Shown: one piece after another, positions 41,170 to 50,836 of the stretch
Layout of the letters: the number at the start of each line of letters is the position of its first letter
How positions within the stretch are numbered: the first letter of the stretch is position 1
Assembly (NCBI GenBank): GCA_016699125.1
Contig: CP064961.1
Coordinates: forward strand, 1,025,575 to 1,089,574
Length of the DNA stretch: 64,000 bases
Source of the DNA: a bacterium
GTDB taxonomy: Bacteria > Babelota > Babeliae > Babelales > Vermiphilaceae
Reading direction: 5' to 3'
Position numbers and translations under genes: made by a program
Notes under the pieces: model-generated
What the model saw: the letters and a program-made list of their open reading frames with translations, nothing else
What the model was told of the DNA's origin: nothing
Databases searched by the model: none

Positions 41170-43605
41170 ATGCGAATTGTAAAAAGTATTGTTTTTATCT
41201 TTTTCTTTTTTCATTTGGTCATCAAAACAGTGGGTGATGTTACCTATCAAGATGCAGTTGAAGCCGAAAAAGCCTTTCAACAGCTAACTTTTGACATAAT
41301 CAACAACAAAGAAGTTGTGCCAGACGCTGAAAACAAATTAAAAGAATATCTCTCCATCATTACATCTTTTTTTGGTAGTTCGGATCAAACGAGTTTATCA
41401 TCTGCAGTCAGTGATAAAAACAATCGAATTGTAGAAACATATAACTTGGCATTCGAACAGATCAAAAATCTTTTTTTCAAAAAACAAAAACAGGGTGCAA
41501 CAGAAGAACCACCCACAAACACCACCGAGCAATCAAATACCACCGAGCAATCAAACACAACAGAAAGTCTCGTTTTGCCACAGCCAATCATGCCTCAACC
41601 AGTAACCCTGCCACCATCAAACCAACAAAGCATTGAAAAAGCAGCCGAAATAGTAACGGATGCGGCAAAACAGATAAAAAACTCATTGGTCAGTGGCGCA
41701 CAAACGGTTGCTCAAACGATCAGCAAAAAAGCAGAAGAGGTCTGTGAACTCATTGAAAAGAGTGACCTTGCCCAGTTTGGCGCGTCGGTAAAACAGAAGG
41801 TCCAGGATGGCATTGTCGCATGTCAGACGGTCATTGCTCCCGCGGCACACATGCAAGACGGTAGTTCAAACCAACCAACACCCGTTGATAAGAAAACAAA
41901 GCTGGAAGAGATCGTTGACCAGATCAGCATCAAAGCAGATGCACTGAGCACAACGGCAAAAACAGAAGCTTGTGCCATGCTTGATGTGGCTGAAAAGAAT
42001 TTCACCGAATTGAAGAATTTTGCCAATCCAAAGTTGGAACATGTAAAAGAGGTTTGCAAAACAGCTTTTAACAACATCAAACTCTCAACATTTGGCGAAG
42101 ATAAACCTGAAACGAAGATTGTACAAAAACCGATCATCCCTGAACCTGTGATTGTACCCGTATCTGACGTTAAACAACCGAAATTTGCAGGGCCTACGGA
42201 TGAGCAACTGGCGCAGGGGGTCCAAGAACTTAAAACTGAAGCAGAAAAACGATTAATAGAAACAAAACAGACCGTCGAGGCTGCACGCGCACAAAAAAAA
42301 GAAGAAAAAAAAAGGCTTGCTGACGAAAAAGCAATGAAAGAAAAAGAGGCAGAGGTCAAAAAAGAATCACCAAAGTATCCAGCTGTCGGAGGTTGGCTTT
42401 TTCATACAAAGACTGAAATGCCAAACGAAAAGGATGTTATAAAAGAAACTCCATTACAAGTCACTGTAATACCAAAACCTGTTGAATCAATAAATCCATT
42501 TTTAAACAAAGCAAACCTTGATAAAAAACCAATAATACTAAACAATATCAGTAATCCTTTTGGGCCAACGTCAACCAGTACAAATCCATTTGTAGAAACA
42601 CAGCCAAAAAAAGAGCTCGAAAAGAAGGCTCCTGAAAAAGCCATAAAAAAAGATACTGATCCGGCAAAGAAACCGACTGAAAAAATCAAGGAGCCAAGTA
42701 AAACAAAAGCGGAAGAAATAAATAACGCGTATCTATCACTTATGACCAAATTCAGCATGTTTTCTGACGAACTTGAAAAATCTACTTCAATTTCACAAAA
42801 ACAGGTTGAAACGTTCGCTGAACTTCATACACAGTTCAAGCAGATGTCTTTGTTAGAACAAAAACAAAAGGAATCTCTTGAGACGCTATTAAAAGAATCA
42901 ATAAATCAATTAATAACCTTGTCAAAAAAGCAGATCGAAAGCTCCAGAGCAGTCATTGAAAACAAGGCGCTCAGACGCGCAAACTACGTCGCACGTTGGC
43001 TTGGGCTTTCTAATGATCTTGCATGTGCAGTACCGGAAAAAAAAGATGAACAATCGAGTTTTGGTAGATTTTTCGATACAATGGAACGCAGGTTAATGGA
43101 ATGTGGTGATGGTAACGTTAAATATGCAAAAATAGGCGAACAGCACAAAGTTGTGTTTGACAAAGCTCTGACAAAAGAGATTGCCGAAGAGATTGATTTG
43201 ATTGAAAAAAGCATTGATGAATCGTTTGTGCCCGTAGCAAAACTGTTTGACAATAGTTTTAAAGAGCTTATGTCAGAGCAGGACAAGCAAAGCATCAGAA
43301 CGGCATGCACAAAACTTTTATCTATAAATAACAATGGGAAAGATATTAAAGCTAACATTAAGCCATCAGATAAAAGTCGAGCAGACTTTTTCACAGGTAA
43401 TGGCATTTTGGTTGAACTCTTGAATCTGTGTAAACGGTATCAAGAAAAGTACAAAGACAAATGGAAAAATCTGACGTCAGACCAAACAGCAAGCAAGCAG
43501 GAATTTGATGCTGCGATTAAAAAATTAAACACGGCCCTTCAAAAAGCAAGCCCACTCAGCAATAATGCGGAGCTCATTAAAGAGCTGTGCGAATCAAACC
43601 GTTGA
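41170..43605 (+). CDS. Large exported helical protein with Pro/Thr linkers
   Basis: 811 residues. A signal peptide (IVFIFFFFHLVIKTVGD) is followed by a helical N-domain (to about 105). Next come a linker with an 18-base tandem repeat at DNA level (TTEQSN units), an amphipathic apolipoprotein-like helical region (about 155-305, such as IKNSLVSGAQTVAQTISKKA), a very charged Lys/Glu/Pro-rich middle (about 340-515), and a helical C-domain (about 520-811). AAAGGACC supports the start, right behind a hairpin. The order of modules matches the next gene (43663-45411), so they are likely distant paralogs. No known domain. Confidence 0.68.
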   Translation: MRIVKSIVFIFFFFHLVIKTVGDVTYQDAVEAEKAFQQLTFDIINNKEVVPDAENKLKEYLSIITSFFGSSDQTSLSSAVSDKNNRIVETYNLAFEQIKNLFFKKQKQGATEEPPTNTTEQSNTTEQSNTTESLVLPQPIMPQPVTLPPSNQQSIEKAAEIVTDAAKQIKNSLVSGAQTVAQTISKKAEEVCELIEKSDLAQFGASVKQKVQDGIVACQTVIAPAAHMQDGSSNQPTPVDKKTKLEEIVDQISIKADALSTTAKTEACAMLDVAEKNFTELKNFANPKLEHVKEVCKTAFNNIKLSTFGEDKPETKIVQKPIIPEPVIVPVSDVKQPKFAGPTDEQLAQGVQELKTEAEKRLIETKQTVEAARAQKKEEKKRLADEKAMKEKEAEVKKESPKYPAVGGWLFHTKTEMPNEKDVIKETPLQVTVIPKPVESINPFLNKANLDKKPIILNNISNPFGPTSTSTNPFVETQPKKELEKKAPEKAIKKDTDPAKKPTEKIKEPSKTKAEEINNAYLSLMTKFSMFSDELEKSTSISQKQVETFAELHTQFKQMSLLEQKQKESLETLLKESINQLITLSKKQIESSRAVIENKALRRANYVARWLGLSNDLACAVPEKKDEQSSFGRFFDTMERRLMECGDGNVKYAKIGEQHKVVFDKALTKEIAEEIDLIEKSIDESFVPVAKLFDNSFKELMSEQDKQSIRTACTKLLSINNNGKDIKANIKPSDKSRADFFTGNGILVELLNLCKRYQEKYKDKWKNLTSDQTASKQEFDAAIKKLNTALQKASPLSNNAELIKELCESNR

Positions 43606-43662
43606 ATTTATTTTTTTGACTATGGTACAGTCGATACCAGAAACTTTTATACTGGTTGACGA

Positions 43663-45411
43663 ATGAACCATAGTTTTTTTTATGCACTTTGCTTGTTTTC
43701 ATATTACTCTTTTTTTGCGCAAGATTACGTAAAAGAGCTGACTGATCTTTCACACCAGATTGATGCAATACAAAAACAGCTCGGGACAACCAATCCGTCC
43801 GTTGAACAGCTGAAAACAGAGGCAAAATTTTTGCAACCAAAATTAGATACGTTAGCAACTGCACCATCAGGCAATCCATTTTTTAAAGCCTTTCACGAAG
43901 ATGTTAACAAAAAACTGCAGGAAGTTTTATACCAGATTAACATGAAATGCATTGAAAAACAGGTAACGCGCAACCATTTTGAAGAGCAATCAAAGCTTGC
44001 ATTATTGTGTATGAAAAAACATAGCCATTTTCAGTTTAACCGAAACACAAATGATCCGCAGATAAATACAATGGTTTCCACACAGCTCAATCAGTTCAAG
44101 ATAGCCATTCAAAGTTACCTCAAACAGATTCCACAATTTGCTGTGCAGATAAAAAATATCGCCTCTGTGATCAATTCGACAGATATAAAAACTGCGCCAC
44201 AAGCTGTGCCCGAAATAACAAAACAGCCAGAAATTAATTCTTTTGAAATGTTAAAAAATAAGGCCCAATCAGCTATTGAATCGGTAAGTTCAACGTTCGA
44301 TTCATTAACTTTACAAGTAAAAAATGCACTTGAATCTGCAAAAAAGAATATTCCGATGATTGAACAGGTAGCTCCAAAAAAACCTGAGATTGGCTATGTG
44401 CCTACGCAACAGAAGACTGCTGAAAAAAATATAATACAAAGAACACCAGCACTCAGCTTGATTACCAACGTGATGCAAAGAATCCACAAAAGCTTGACTT
44501 TGCTTGCCAAATATCAGGAACAGCTGGCATTGTTTGAATTTTTGACTATCAACTCATTTCTTTCCGACCATACGGTTGCATTTTATAAAGGGATGTTTGG
44601 ATACCTTGAAAACCAGTTAATTACTGCTTCCAAAACTATTGTAAAAACCTATGAAGCTTTAACAGATGCGAATGAGCAGTTTTTATATTATTACCTGGCT
44701 GTCAACCCGGTACTTTTACAGTTTCATCTGATTCAATACAGCATTAATCAAAGCTATACTCAAGTACCCCATGATCAATATGAGATTAAAAAGCTCTGGC
44801 ATAACTGTAAACAACCGGAACTGAGTACCATTTTTAAGAGTCAACAAACTAGAACAGAAGTGATTCAGCTGTTGGATCGTAAAATTACACAGGCAAACAC
44901 AAACAGCATTGAAGATATCATGATTCTTTACTCGTTGTGCAACATGATTAAATCAGTAGAAAAAAACAGTACAACTATGGAAAGCATTGAACAAAAACTT
45001 AATCAAAAGATCGAAAATGTTTTGCGCAATCATTATCTCATCTTACAAGTCGTTCCCACAAGAATGAAAAATCATATCGAATGTAATGCAACGTTAGAAC
45101 CGATTGCTCATCTGTTGTTAAAAACCTTTTATCAAACGGCACCGCTGCTGGCATTTTTAAAACATGAAATAGAAGTAAATGAACAAAACGCAGAGGAAGG
45201 TATAGCTGATGAAAGGCTTAAAAAAATTAACAAAATTGTAGTCAAACAAAAACAAGACCTTTTGTCGGCGATTGATCGTGAAGAAAAAATAATGGATACT
45301 CGCAATAAACAGAAACTACCGGATAGTTTTATTGCATTTCAGATCACGCGAATAAAAGAGCTCGTAGTCCATTATATGAAACTATCAAGAAAATTGTTTG
45401 AAAGGATATAA
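43663..45411 (+). CDS. Exported helical protein, probable paralog of 41170-43605
   Basis: 582 residues. Signal peptide (YALCLFSYYSFFAQ), a helical N-domain (YVKELTDLSHQIDAIQKQLG onward), a short Pro-rich linker, an amphipathic helix (MLKNKAQSAIESVSSTFDSL, like the corresponding part of the upstream protein), a second Pro linker, and a long helical C-domain from about residue 265. The ATG at 43663 has no clear ribosome binding site. It lies 57 bp after the upstream gene and 27 bp before the next. No catalytic motif seen. Confidence 0.65.
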   Translation: MNHSFFYALCLFSYYSFFAQDYVKELTDLSHQIDAIQKQLGTTNPSVEQLKTEAKFLQPKLDTLATAPSGNPFFKAFHEDVNKKLQEVLYQINMKCIEKQVTRNHFEEQSKLALLCMKKHSHFQFNRNTNDPQINTMVSTQLNQFKIAIQSYLKQIPQFAVQIKNIASVINSTDIKTAPQAVPEITKQPEINSFEMLKNKAQSAIESVSSTFDSLTLQVKNALESAKKNIPMIEQVAPKKPEIGYVPTQQKTAEKNIIQRTPALSLITNVMQRIHKSLTLLAKYQEQLALFEFLTINSFLSDHTVAFYKGMFGYLENQLITASKTIVKTYEALTDANEQFLYYYLAVNPVLLQFHLIQYSINQSYTQVPHDQYEIKKLWHNCKQPELSTIFKSQQTRTEVIQLLDRKITQANTNSIEDIMILYSLCNMIKSVEKNSTTMESIEQKLNQKIENVLRNHYLILQVVPTRMKNHIECNATLEPIAHLLLKTFYQTAPLLAFLKHEIEVNEQNAEEGIADERLKKINKIVVKQKQDLLSAIDREEKIMDTRNKQKLPDSFIAFQITRIKELVVHYMKLSRKLFERI

Positions 45412-45438
45412 ACCACCTATTTTAAAAAGGGAGATAGT

Positions 45439-45897
45439 ATGAAATACTTATCACTGTTTATTGTTATGTCACAGTTTTTACATGGACATACGATAGTTTT
45501 AAATGACACAGAACTGTCCATAAAAATCGTCAATACTGAAGGAACAACTATTCAAGAACTCCTTCCGCATAATGAAATTAGAATAGAAAGCCAACAAGAA
45601 AATACAACCATGCTTTTTTTGTATAAAGCTGAAGCCACTGAAAACAGTACACCACTTGCAATCATTACCATACCGCAAACAACAGATTCTGAAGAAACTG
45701 AACAAAGATTGCTACTATCAGAAATTTTATCAGATGCGATAGCATTTAAAAAAGTTTACAAAACTGAAAACAAACTGTCTTTGCAACAGGCAGCGGTACT
45801 TGCGGCTATGAAACAGAAACAGAGCCCTGTTTGTACGAGTTGTGCTGCACGAAAAGCGCAAAAAAGAGGTAAATCGATTGTTCTGACCAAACAATAA
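45439..45897 (+). CDS. Small exported protein with CxxC motif
   Basis: 152 residues. A signal peptide (MKYLSLFIVMSQFLHGHT), a beta-rich domain of about 70 residues (LNDTELSIKIVNTEGT onward), a helical stretch, and a basic C-terminus with CTSCAARKAQKRGK. The CxxC could be redox-active or metal-binding, but nothing else supports a thioredoxin-like fold. AAAGGGAGA gives a good ribosome binding site. Last gene of the exported run; efp follows behind its own promoter. Confidence 0.62.
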   Translation: MKYLSLFIVMSQFLHGHTIVLNDTELSIKIVNTEGTTIQELLPHNEIRIESQQENTTMLFLYKAEATENSTPLAIITIPQTTDSEETEQRLLLSEILSDAIAFKKVYKTENKLSLQQAAVLAAMKQKQSPVCTSCAARKAQKRGKSIVLTKQ

Positions 45898-45918
45898 ACT
45901 CCTTTTATTTGCTTTTTT

Positions 45919-45946
45919 TTGACAGCATTTTATAATCAGATAGAAT
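45919..45946 (+). promoter_or_regulatory. Sigma-70-type promoter of efp
   Basis: TTGACA (45919-45924), a 16-base spacer and TAGAAT (45941-45946), about 37 bases before the GTG start. Likely drives efp and nusB. Confidence 0.7.
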
Positions 45947-45982
45947 GATCAGATTTATTAATGTTTACGTGGAGCAAAGTCG

Positions 45983-46549
45983 GTGATAGCTACTTCAGAT
46001 TTTCGAAAAGGCGCCAAACTTCTCTTGCGAGGAGAACCTTATATTATTGTTGATTTTCAACATGTAAAACCGGGCAAGGGTGGGGCATTTATTCGGACTA
46101 AGATGAAAAACATGATTACGAATCTTACCAAGGAGGAAACCTTCCGGTCAGGTGAAAAATTCGAAATTCCAGATTTAGAATATAAAAATATGCAATACCT
46201 CTACGAGCAAGATGGACTGTACTGTTTTATGGATCAAGACTCTTATGATCAGGTAAACTTTGATAAAAAACAGATCGAAGATGCTCTTGACTATCTTTGT
46301 GAACAGGTCGTGTATTCTATCTTATATTTTGAAGGTAAACCGATTTCTGTGCAACCGCCAATGCATATGGAGCTTGAAGTCAAACAGACGCCGCCAGGAG
46401 TAAAAGGAGATACAGCGCAAGGCGCAGGCACAAAACCGGCAACGTTAAGCACAGGACTTGTTGTCCAGGTACCACTTTTTGTTAATGAAGGGGATTTTAT
46501 TAAAGTGGATACGCGCGAAGGCATTTATATTGAACGAGTGAAGAAGTAA
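45983..46549 (+). CDS. efp: Translation elongation factor P
   Basis: 188 residues, normal size. It enters the ribosomal E site and relieves stalling at polyproline. Three OB-like domains: KOW-like N-domain with the modifiable tip PGKGGAF (Lys32), EFP domain (residues about 65-125), and C-terminal domain ending INVDTREG-like VDTREGIYIERV. The tip Lys suggests modification of the EpmA type, though no modifying enzyme is in the window. GTG start with GGAG eight bases upstream. nusB follows. Confidence 0.96.
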   Translation: MIATSDFRKGAKLLLRGEPYIIVDFQHVKPGKGGAFIRTKMKNMITNLTKEETFRSGEKFEIPDLEYKNMQYLYEQDGLYCFMDQDSYDQVNFDKKQIEDALDYLCEQVVYSILYFEGKPISVQPPMHMELEVKQTPPGVKGDTAQGAGTKPATLSTGLVVQVPLFVNEGDFIKVDTREGIYIERVKK

Positions 46550-46610
46550 AAAAGAACAGCGGGTCGAAATTATAGTATAGTTTCGACTCTTCATTATTAA
46601 AAGTGTTGAT

Positions 46611-47078
46611 ATGTATAACGACAACGATCCTAGCGATCTTTTACATTCCTACGATGACCTGTCAAAAAGAGAACTGCGTTCCTTTGTTCTTCATCTTTTA
46701 TATGCATTAGAATCACTTGATTATCAGGACTCATTAATGAGTGTTATTGATAATTTTAATCGTGGTTTTGAAATGAATATCCCCATGAACAGTACGCTTG
46801 TTAAAACCGTTGAATCTATTGCAATGCAAAAAGAGACCCTTGATGAATCTTACAAAGAGTACCTTGCGCATTGGAAAATGGAACGGTTAAGCGTGATGGT
46901 GCGCCTCATACTACGCTATGCAATATGGGAAATACAACAAAAGGAGCTTGATCCCAAAATTATTATCAATGAAGCAATCGAACTTGCAAAACAGTTTGCA
47001 GAAAAAGATGCGTACCGCTTTGTAAATGGCATATTGGACCAGTTTGTAAAAACTAAAAAAGCGCTTATTTCTCAGTAA
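46611..47078 (+). CDS. nusB: Transcription antitermination factor NusB
   Basis: 155 residues. NusB binds boxA RNA with NusE (S10) and supports rRNA transcription. The all-helical fold is visible with SKRELRSFVLHLLYALES at the start and the hallmark YAIWEIQQKELDPKIIINEAIELAKQF, then FVNGILD. It follows efp by 61 bp in the same direction. A small inverted repeat (GTCGAAA/TTTCGAC) sits between them. Its last 14 bases overlap the end of the gene on the opposite strand. Confidence 0.93.
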   Translation: MYNDNDPSDLLHSYDDLSKRELRSFVLHLLYALESLDYQDSLMSVIDNFNRGFEMNIPMNSTLVKTVESIAMQKETLDESYKEYLAHWKMERLSVMVRLILRYAIWEIQQKELDPKIIINEAIELAKQFAEKDAYRFVNGILDQFVKTKKALISQ

Positions 47079-47553
47079 CCAAAATGCGTGGGTCTTTCGA
47101 CCAGTCAAAAGAAACCTCAAGCTCTTTGGTGGTCTCTGCTATCTTAACCACTCTTTTGTCACTACTTGCATATGAATAGGGAAATTTCGCTTCGTACGAC
47201 AATAAACACTCATTATTTTTCAGACAGAGCTCAATGGAGCTGGTAAGTGGCACCGTAAGATCATCTGCTTTTAATGTGAATTCGGGGATGTATGTTGCTG
47301 CACCATACTTGTACGAGGTCATCTCTTTGCTAATATTTGTTTTGAGGGTCACGGTCCGTGTTTTTGACTCAGTTTCAAGTTTGGCAGCCTGTTTCTTCTC
47401 ACCATTTTGCCCGAGGGTCGATACTTTTACCTGTTGCTCCTCTTTTTTTTCCAAAGCTTCTACCGGCCCACAAACTACTTGCGGCTGCACCAGTATAGTG
47501 TCAGGTATTACTGGTACCGCTACTGCTTGTAAAAAATATATCAAAATAAACAT
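47065..47553 (-). CDS. Exported protein of unknown function, downstream of mnmG
   Basis: 162 residues. A short signal-like N-terminus (MFILIYFLQAVAVPVIP), a Lys/Glu-rich stretch, then a beta-rich domain with KYGAATYIPEFTLKADDLTV and VPLTSSIELCLKNNECLLS (two Cys that could pair). GGGAGGGG just before ATG 47553 is one of the strongest ribosome binding sites in the window. It starts 24 bp after the mnmG stop and its end overlaps nusB tail to tail. No family recognised. Confidence 0.65.
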   Translation of the reverse strand: MFILIYFLQAVAVPVIPDTILVQPQVVCGPVEALEKKEEQQVKVSTLGQNGEKKQAAKLETESKTRTVTLKTNISKEMTSYKYGAATYIPEFTLKADDLTVPLTSSIELCLKNNECLLSYEAKFPYSYASSDKRVVKIAETTKELEVSFDWSKDPRILVTEK

Positions 47554-47577
47554 TATTCCCCTCCCTTTTGTAACGTT

Positions 47578-49407
47578 CTATTCTACCTCTTTGGTTGTAC
47601 ACTTTACCTTATAAATCAGCAGAGAAAGGGCTGCAGGGGTCATTCCCGGAATAAGCTCTGCTTGTGCAATGGTTGCTGGTCTATATTTTTTCAATTTTTG
47701 TTGTAATTCAGTTGAAAGACCGGGAAGGTTGTCAAAGCTGATAGAGTCAGGAATTAACAACGCTTTTAACTGATTTGTTTTTTTGACCTCTGCAGCTTCA
47801 CGTTCAAGATAAGGTGCATAGAAAAGCTCTGCATGAATGAGTGAAAGTGCACGATCTGAAAACTGTGTGCTATTTTCAAACGTTCGCGCATTTTGTATAT
47901 CAAACTCCTGCTTTCCAAAAAGATTTAATAAAGGTACATCTTTTGTTTTACCTTTTTTGATTAGCTCAACAGTTTCTGCAACAATACTATTTTCATTTTT
48001 AATCGTACTGTACAGCTGGTTGCTAATCAATCCCAGATCATGTGCTTTGTCTGAAAGTCTCACAAACACATTGTCCTGCCGCAATAAAAGTCTTCGTTCA
48101 GCACGTGATGTAAACATGCGATATGGCTCATCAACACCCATCGAAGTCAAATCATCAATCATCACACCAATATAACTTTCGGTCCGATCAAGCATAAAAG
48201 GCGGTAATCCCTGAGCTTTCAGATGCGCATTGATTCCTGCAATAATTCCTTGACCTGCAGCCTCCTCATATCCGGTCGTTCCATTGATCTGACCAGCCAA
48301 AAACAGTCCACTCACAATCTTGGTTTCCAACGTCTGTTTTAACTGGTGTGGGAATACAAAATCATATTCAACTGCATAACCAGGTTTTGTAATGACCGCC
48401 TCTTCAAAACCAGCAATGCTTCTGATGTACTCTTTTTGAACTTCGTAGGGCAAGGAGGTTGAAAGTCCATTTGGATAGATCTCTTCCACACTTTCACTTT
48501 CTGGCTCAACAAAAACGTGATGGGACGTTTTGTCAGGGAATCTGCCGATTTTATCTTCAATTGAAGGGCAATAGCGCGGCCCAATTCCTTTGATATTTCC
48601 ACTGTACATTGCAGACTTGTGCAGATTCTGTTTTATGATTTGATGGGTCTTTTCATTGGTGTATGTTATAAAACAGTCCTGCTTGCCAGTCACTTTTTGT
48701 GGATAAAACTCAAAAAGGTATCCAAGATCAGGATCTGACTCCTGCCGTTCCATCTTTTCAAAATCTAAAGACGATTTTAAAAGTCGTGGTGGTGTTCCCG
48801 TTTTTAACCTACCCATTTCAAGTGCAAGTGAACGCAAACAGGGTGTGAGACTTTTTGCAGCTAACTCTTCGCGCCTCCCTGCTTCGTAGCGAAAATCACC
48901 GATGTGAATCAGTCCATTCAAAAAAGTCCCAGTTGAAATCACCACCGTTGGTGCAGAAAAATAGGCACCGTCTTCAGTCACAAGTCCTATCACCTGTTTT
49001 TTTTCATCAACGACCACACGCGCAGCCATCCCATCAATAATTGACAGGTTTTCTGTTACCTTTAACACCTGTTGGCTTAAGCTGCTATATGCATATTTGT
49101 CAATCTGTAGGCGAAGACCTTGAACTGCAGGTCCTTTCTTTGTGTTGAGCATACGCGCCTGAAGATAGGTCTGTGAACACAGTTTTGGCATCAGACCACC
49201 AAGCGCAGAAATTTCATACACAATATGACCTTTGCCGACACCGCCTACTGCCGGATTACAAGGCATGGTTCCTATTTTTTTTGAATTGATGGTCAAAAGC
49301 AAAGTACGGGATCCCATCTTGCTTGAAGCATATGCGGCTTCAATGCCAGCATGGCCACCTCCAACGACGATGACATCAAAATCGAAAGATCTTATTTTAT
49401 TACTCAT
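47578..49407 (-). CDS. mnmG: tRNA uridine-5-carboxymethylaminomethyl modification enzyme MnmG (GidA)
   Basis: 609 residues from ATG 49407; the longer open frame starts inside the divergent promoter region and lacks similarity. With MnmE it installs the cmnm5 group at wobble U34 using FAD, NADH and methylene-THF. Seen: dinucleotide-binding VVGGGHAGIEAAYAS (about 13-27), GPRYCPSIEDKI and FPDKTSHHVFVEPES, TGYEEAAGQGIIAGINA, and MFTSRAERRLLLRQDN. The C-terminal MnmE-binding helical domain is present (IPGMTPAALSLLIYK). mnmE is not in the window. Divergent from uvrC across 157 bp. Confidence 0.95.
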   Translation of the reverse strand: MSNKIRSFDFDVIVVGGGHAGIEAAYASSKMGSRTLLLTINSKKIGTMPCNPAVGGVGKGHIVYEISALGGLMPKLCSQTYLQARMLNTKKGPAVQGLRLQIDKYAYSSLSQQVLKVTENLSIIDGMAARVVVDEKKQVIGLVTEDGAYFSAPTVVISTGTFLNGLIHIGDFRYEAGRREELAAKSLTPCLRSLALEMGRLKTGTPPRLLKSSLDFEKMERQESDPDLGYLFEFYPQKVTGKQDCFITYTNEKTHQIIKQNLHKSAMYSGNIKGIGPRYCPSIEDKIGRFPDKTSHHVFVEPESESVEEIYPNGLSTSLPYEVQKEYIRSIAGFEEAVITKPGYAVEYDFVFPHQLKQTLETKIVSGLFLAGQINGTTGYEEAAGQGIIAGINAHLKAQGLPPFMLDRTESYIGVMIDDLTSMGVDEPYRMFTSRAERRLLLRQDNVFVRLSDKAHDLGLISNQLYSTIKNENSIVAETVELIKKGKTKDVPLLNLFGKQEFDIQNARTFENSTQFSDRALSLIHAELFYAPYLEREAAEVKKTNQLKALLIPDSISFDNLPGLSTELQQKLKKYRPATIAQAELIPGMTPAALSLLIYKVKCTTKEVE

Positions 49408-49564
49408 TGTCAAAACTACAAATTTAAAAGGCCTATTTTCATGATAGATGATTATGTCAAAAGATTCAAATTTAAAACCATAGCTTGCAATCAAAAAACT
49501 TTGAAGCCAAACTTTTTAAATTGGCTATACTTAGGAAAAACTGTTTCCAGGTTCTAAGACCAGT

Positions 49565-50836
49565 ATGAACGAAAAGACAAAGAAAATAGTTGATTCTATT
49601 GCTCGCACGCCCGGTGTTTATTTTTTCAAGAATAAAGATGGCATTATTTTGTATATTGGCAAAGCAAAAAATCTTAATGACCGAGTAAAATCATACTTTG
49701 CACAACAACCACACGACTGGAAATTGGCAGGCTTGTTGTCTGAATTTGAAACGATCGAGACCGTCAAAACGCATAACGAAATAGAGGCCTTACTTCTTGA
49801 AGCAGAGCTTATTAAAATACATAAACCGAAATATAATACCCTCTTGAAAGAGGGAAATCCTTTTGTGTATATTCTAAAAACCGATGAACCAGTCGCTGAT
49901 TTACAGATTGTCAGAACAAAAAAACAGAAAGGTCTTTATTTCGGTCCATTTTTGCAAAAAAAGGAGGCTCGAAGCGTTGTTGCGTTTTTGAAAGATAGTT
50001 TTACTCTTAATAGATGCAACAAGAAGATTGAAAACGGATGTCTTGATTATCATCTGGGTCGATGCGCTGGAACATGTAAAAGAGATTTTGATACAGAAGG
50101 TTATAACATCAGAATGGAGCTTGCAGTCAACGTGTTGAAAAACGATAAAAATGCATTTATCGACACTCTCAAAACACACATCAAACAGTACAGTGTCGAT
50201 CTTGCATTTGAAAAGGCACGAAATTTACAAAAATACCTTGAAGGGCTTGAAGTTATTTTTAATACCATCAAAACAAAATTTTCTGTTGAAAAATACGAAT
50301 CAGAGCTTATACGGATCTTATATCCGCAGGAGCTTGGCGAAGGATCTACGCAGATTAACTTGCAACTGCAAACTTTTTTAAAAACTGAAAAACCGATTCG
50401 AACAATCGACTGCTTTGACATATCGCATATGCAAGGACAAGACATTGTCGGTTCATGTGTCAGATTCACCGATGGCAGGCCCGACAAAAATAAGTTCCGT
50501 AAATTTAGACTCAAAACAGTCACCCAGCAGAATGATTATGCAGCATTGCAAGAGATTGTCATACGCCGATACAAAGATAAAACAGAGATTCCAGATCTTG
50601 TTGTTATTGACGGAGGCAAAGGCCAGCTTTCAGCCGTAAAACAGATTTTGCCCGATGCTTTGATTATCAGTTTAGCAAAACGGGAAGAACGCATCTTTGG
50701 GTCCTGGGATCCGGATGGTATCAGATTAGATCTGCATGATCCGGTAGGAAAACTGTTGATCGCACTCAGAGATTACACCCACCACTTTGCAATATCATTC
50801 CACCGATTGCGCAGGAAAAATAGCATCAAAGAATAA
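49565..50836 (+). CDS. uvrC: Excinuclease ABC subunit C, without the C-terminal helix-hairpin-helix domain
   Basis: 423 residues against about 600 in typical UvrC. The GIY-YIG nuclease (3' incision) is intact: GVYFF at 17-21, LYIGKAKN at 29-36, Arg40. The Cys-containing middle (GCLDYHLGRCAGTCKRDF) and a UVR-like stretch (AFEKARNLQKYLEGL) follow. The RNase H-like domain (5' incision) has CFDISHMQGQDIVGSCVRF and LVVIDGGKGQL and ends at RDYTHHFAISFHRLRRK. Where other UvrCs continue with a tandem HhH DNA-binding domain, this one stops, and the DNA beyond shows no HhH in any frame. It may cut with reduced DNA affinity. Confidence 0.93.
   Translation: MNEKTKKIVDSIARTPGVYFFKNKDGIILYIGKAKNLNDRVKSYFAQQPHDWKLAGLLSEFETIETVKTHNEIEALLLEAELIKIHKPKYNTLLKEGNPFVYILKTDEPVADLQIVRTKKQKGLYFGPFLQKKEARSVVAFLKDSFTLNRCNKKIENGCLDYHLGRCAGTCKRDFDTEGYNIRMELAVNVLKNDKNAFIDTLKTHIKQYSVDLAFEKARNLQKYLEGLEVIFNTIKTKFSVEKYESELIRILYPQELGEGSTQINLQLQTFLKTEKPIRTIDCFDISHMQGQDIVGSCVRFTDGRPDKNKFRKFRLKTVTQQNDYAALQEIVIRRYKDKTEIPDLVVIDGGKGQLSAVKQILPDALIISLAKREERIFGSWDPDGIRLDLHDPVGKLLIALRDYTHHFAISFHRLRRKNSIKE

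Noticed and set aside
41823..42758. Antisense open frames of 178 and 118 codons within the 41170-43605 gene
   Set aside because: Ser/Phe/Leu-rich mirror of Lys/Glu/Ala-rich coding sequence; no export signal or start context, unlike real genes here.
46563..46590. Small inverted repeat GTCGAAA/TTTCGAC between efp and nusB as a terminator
   Set aside because: Stem of only 7 bp with no U tract, inside a likely operon.
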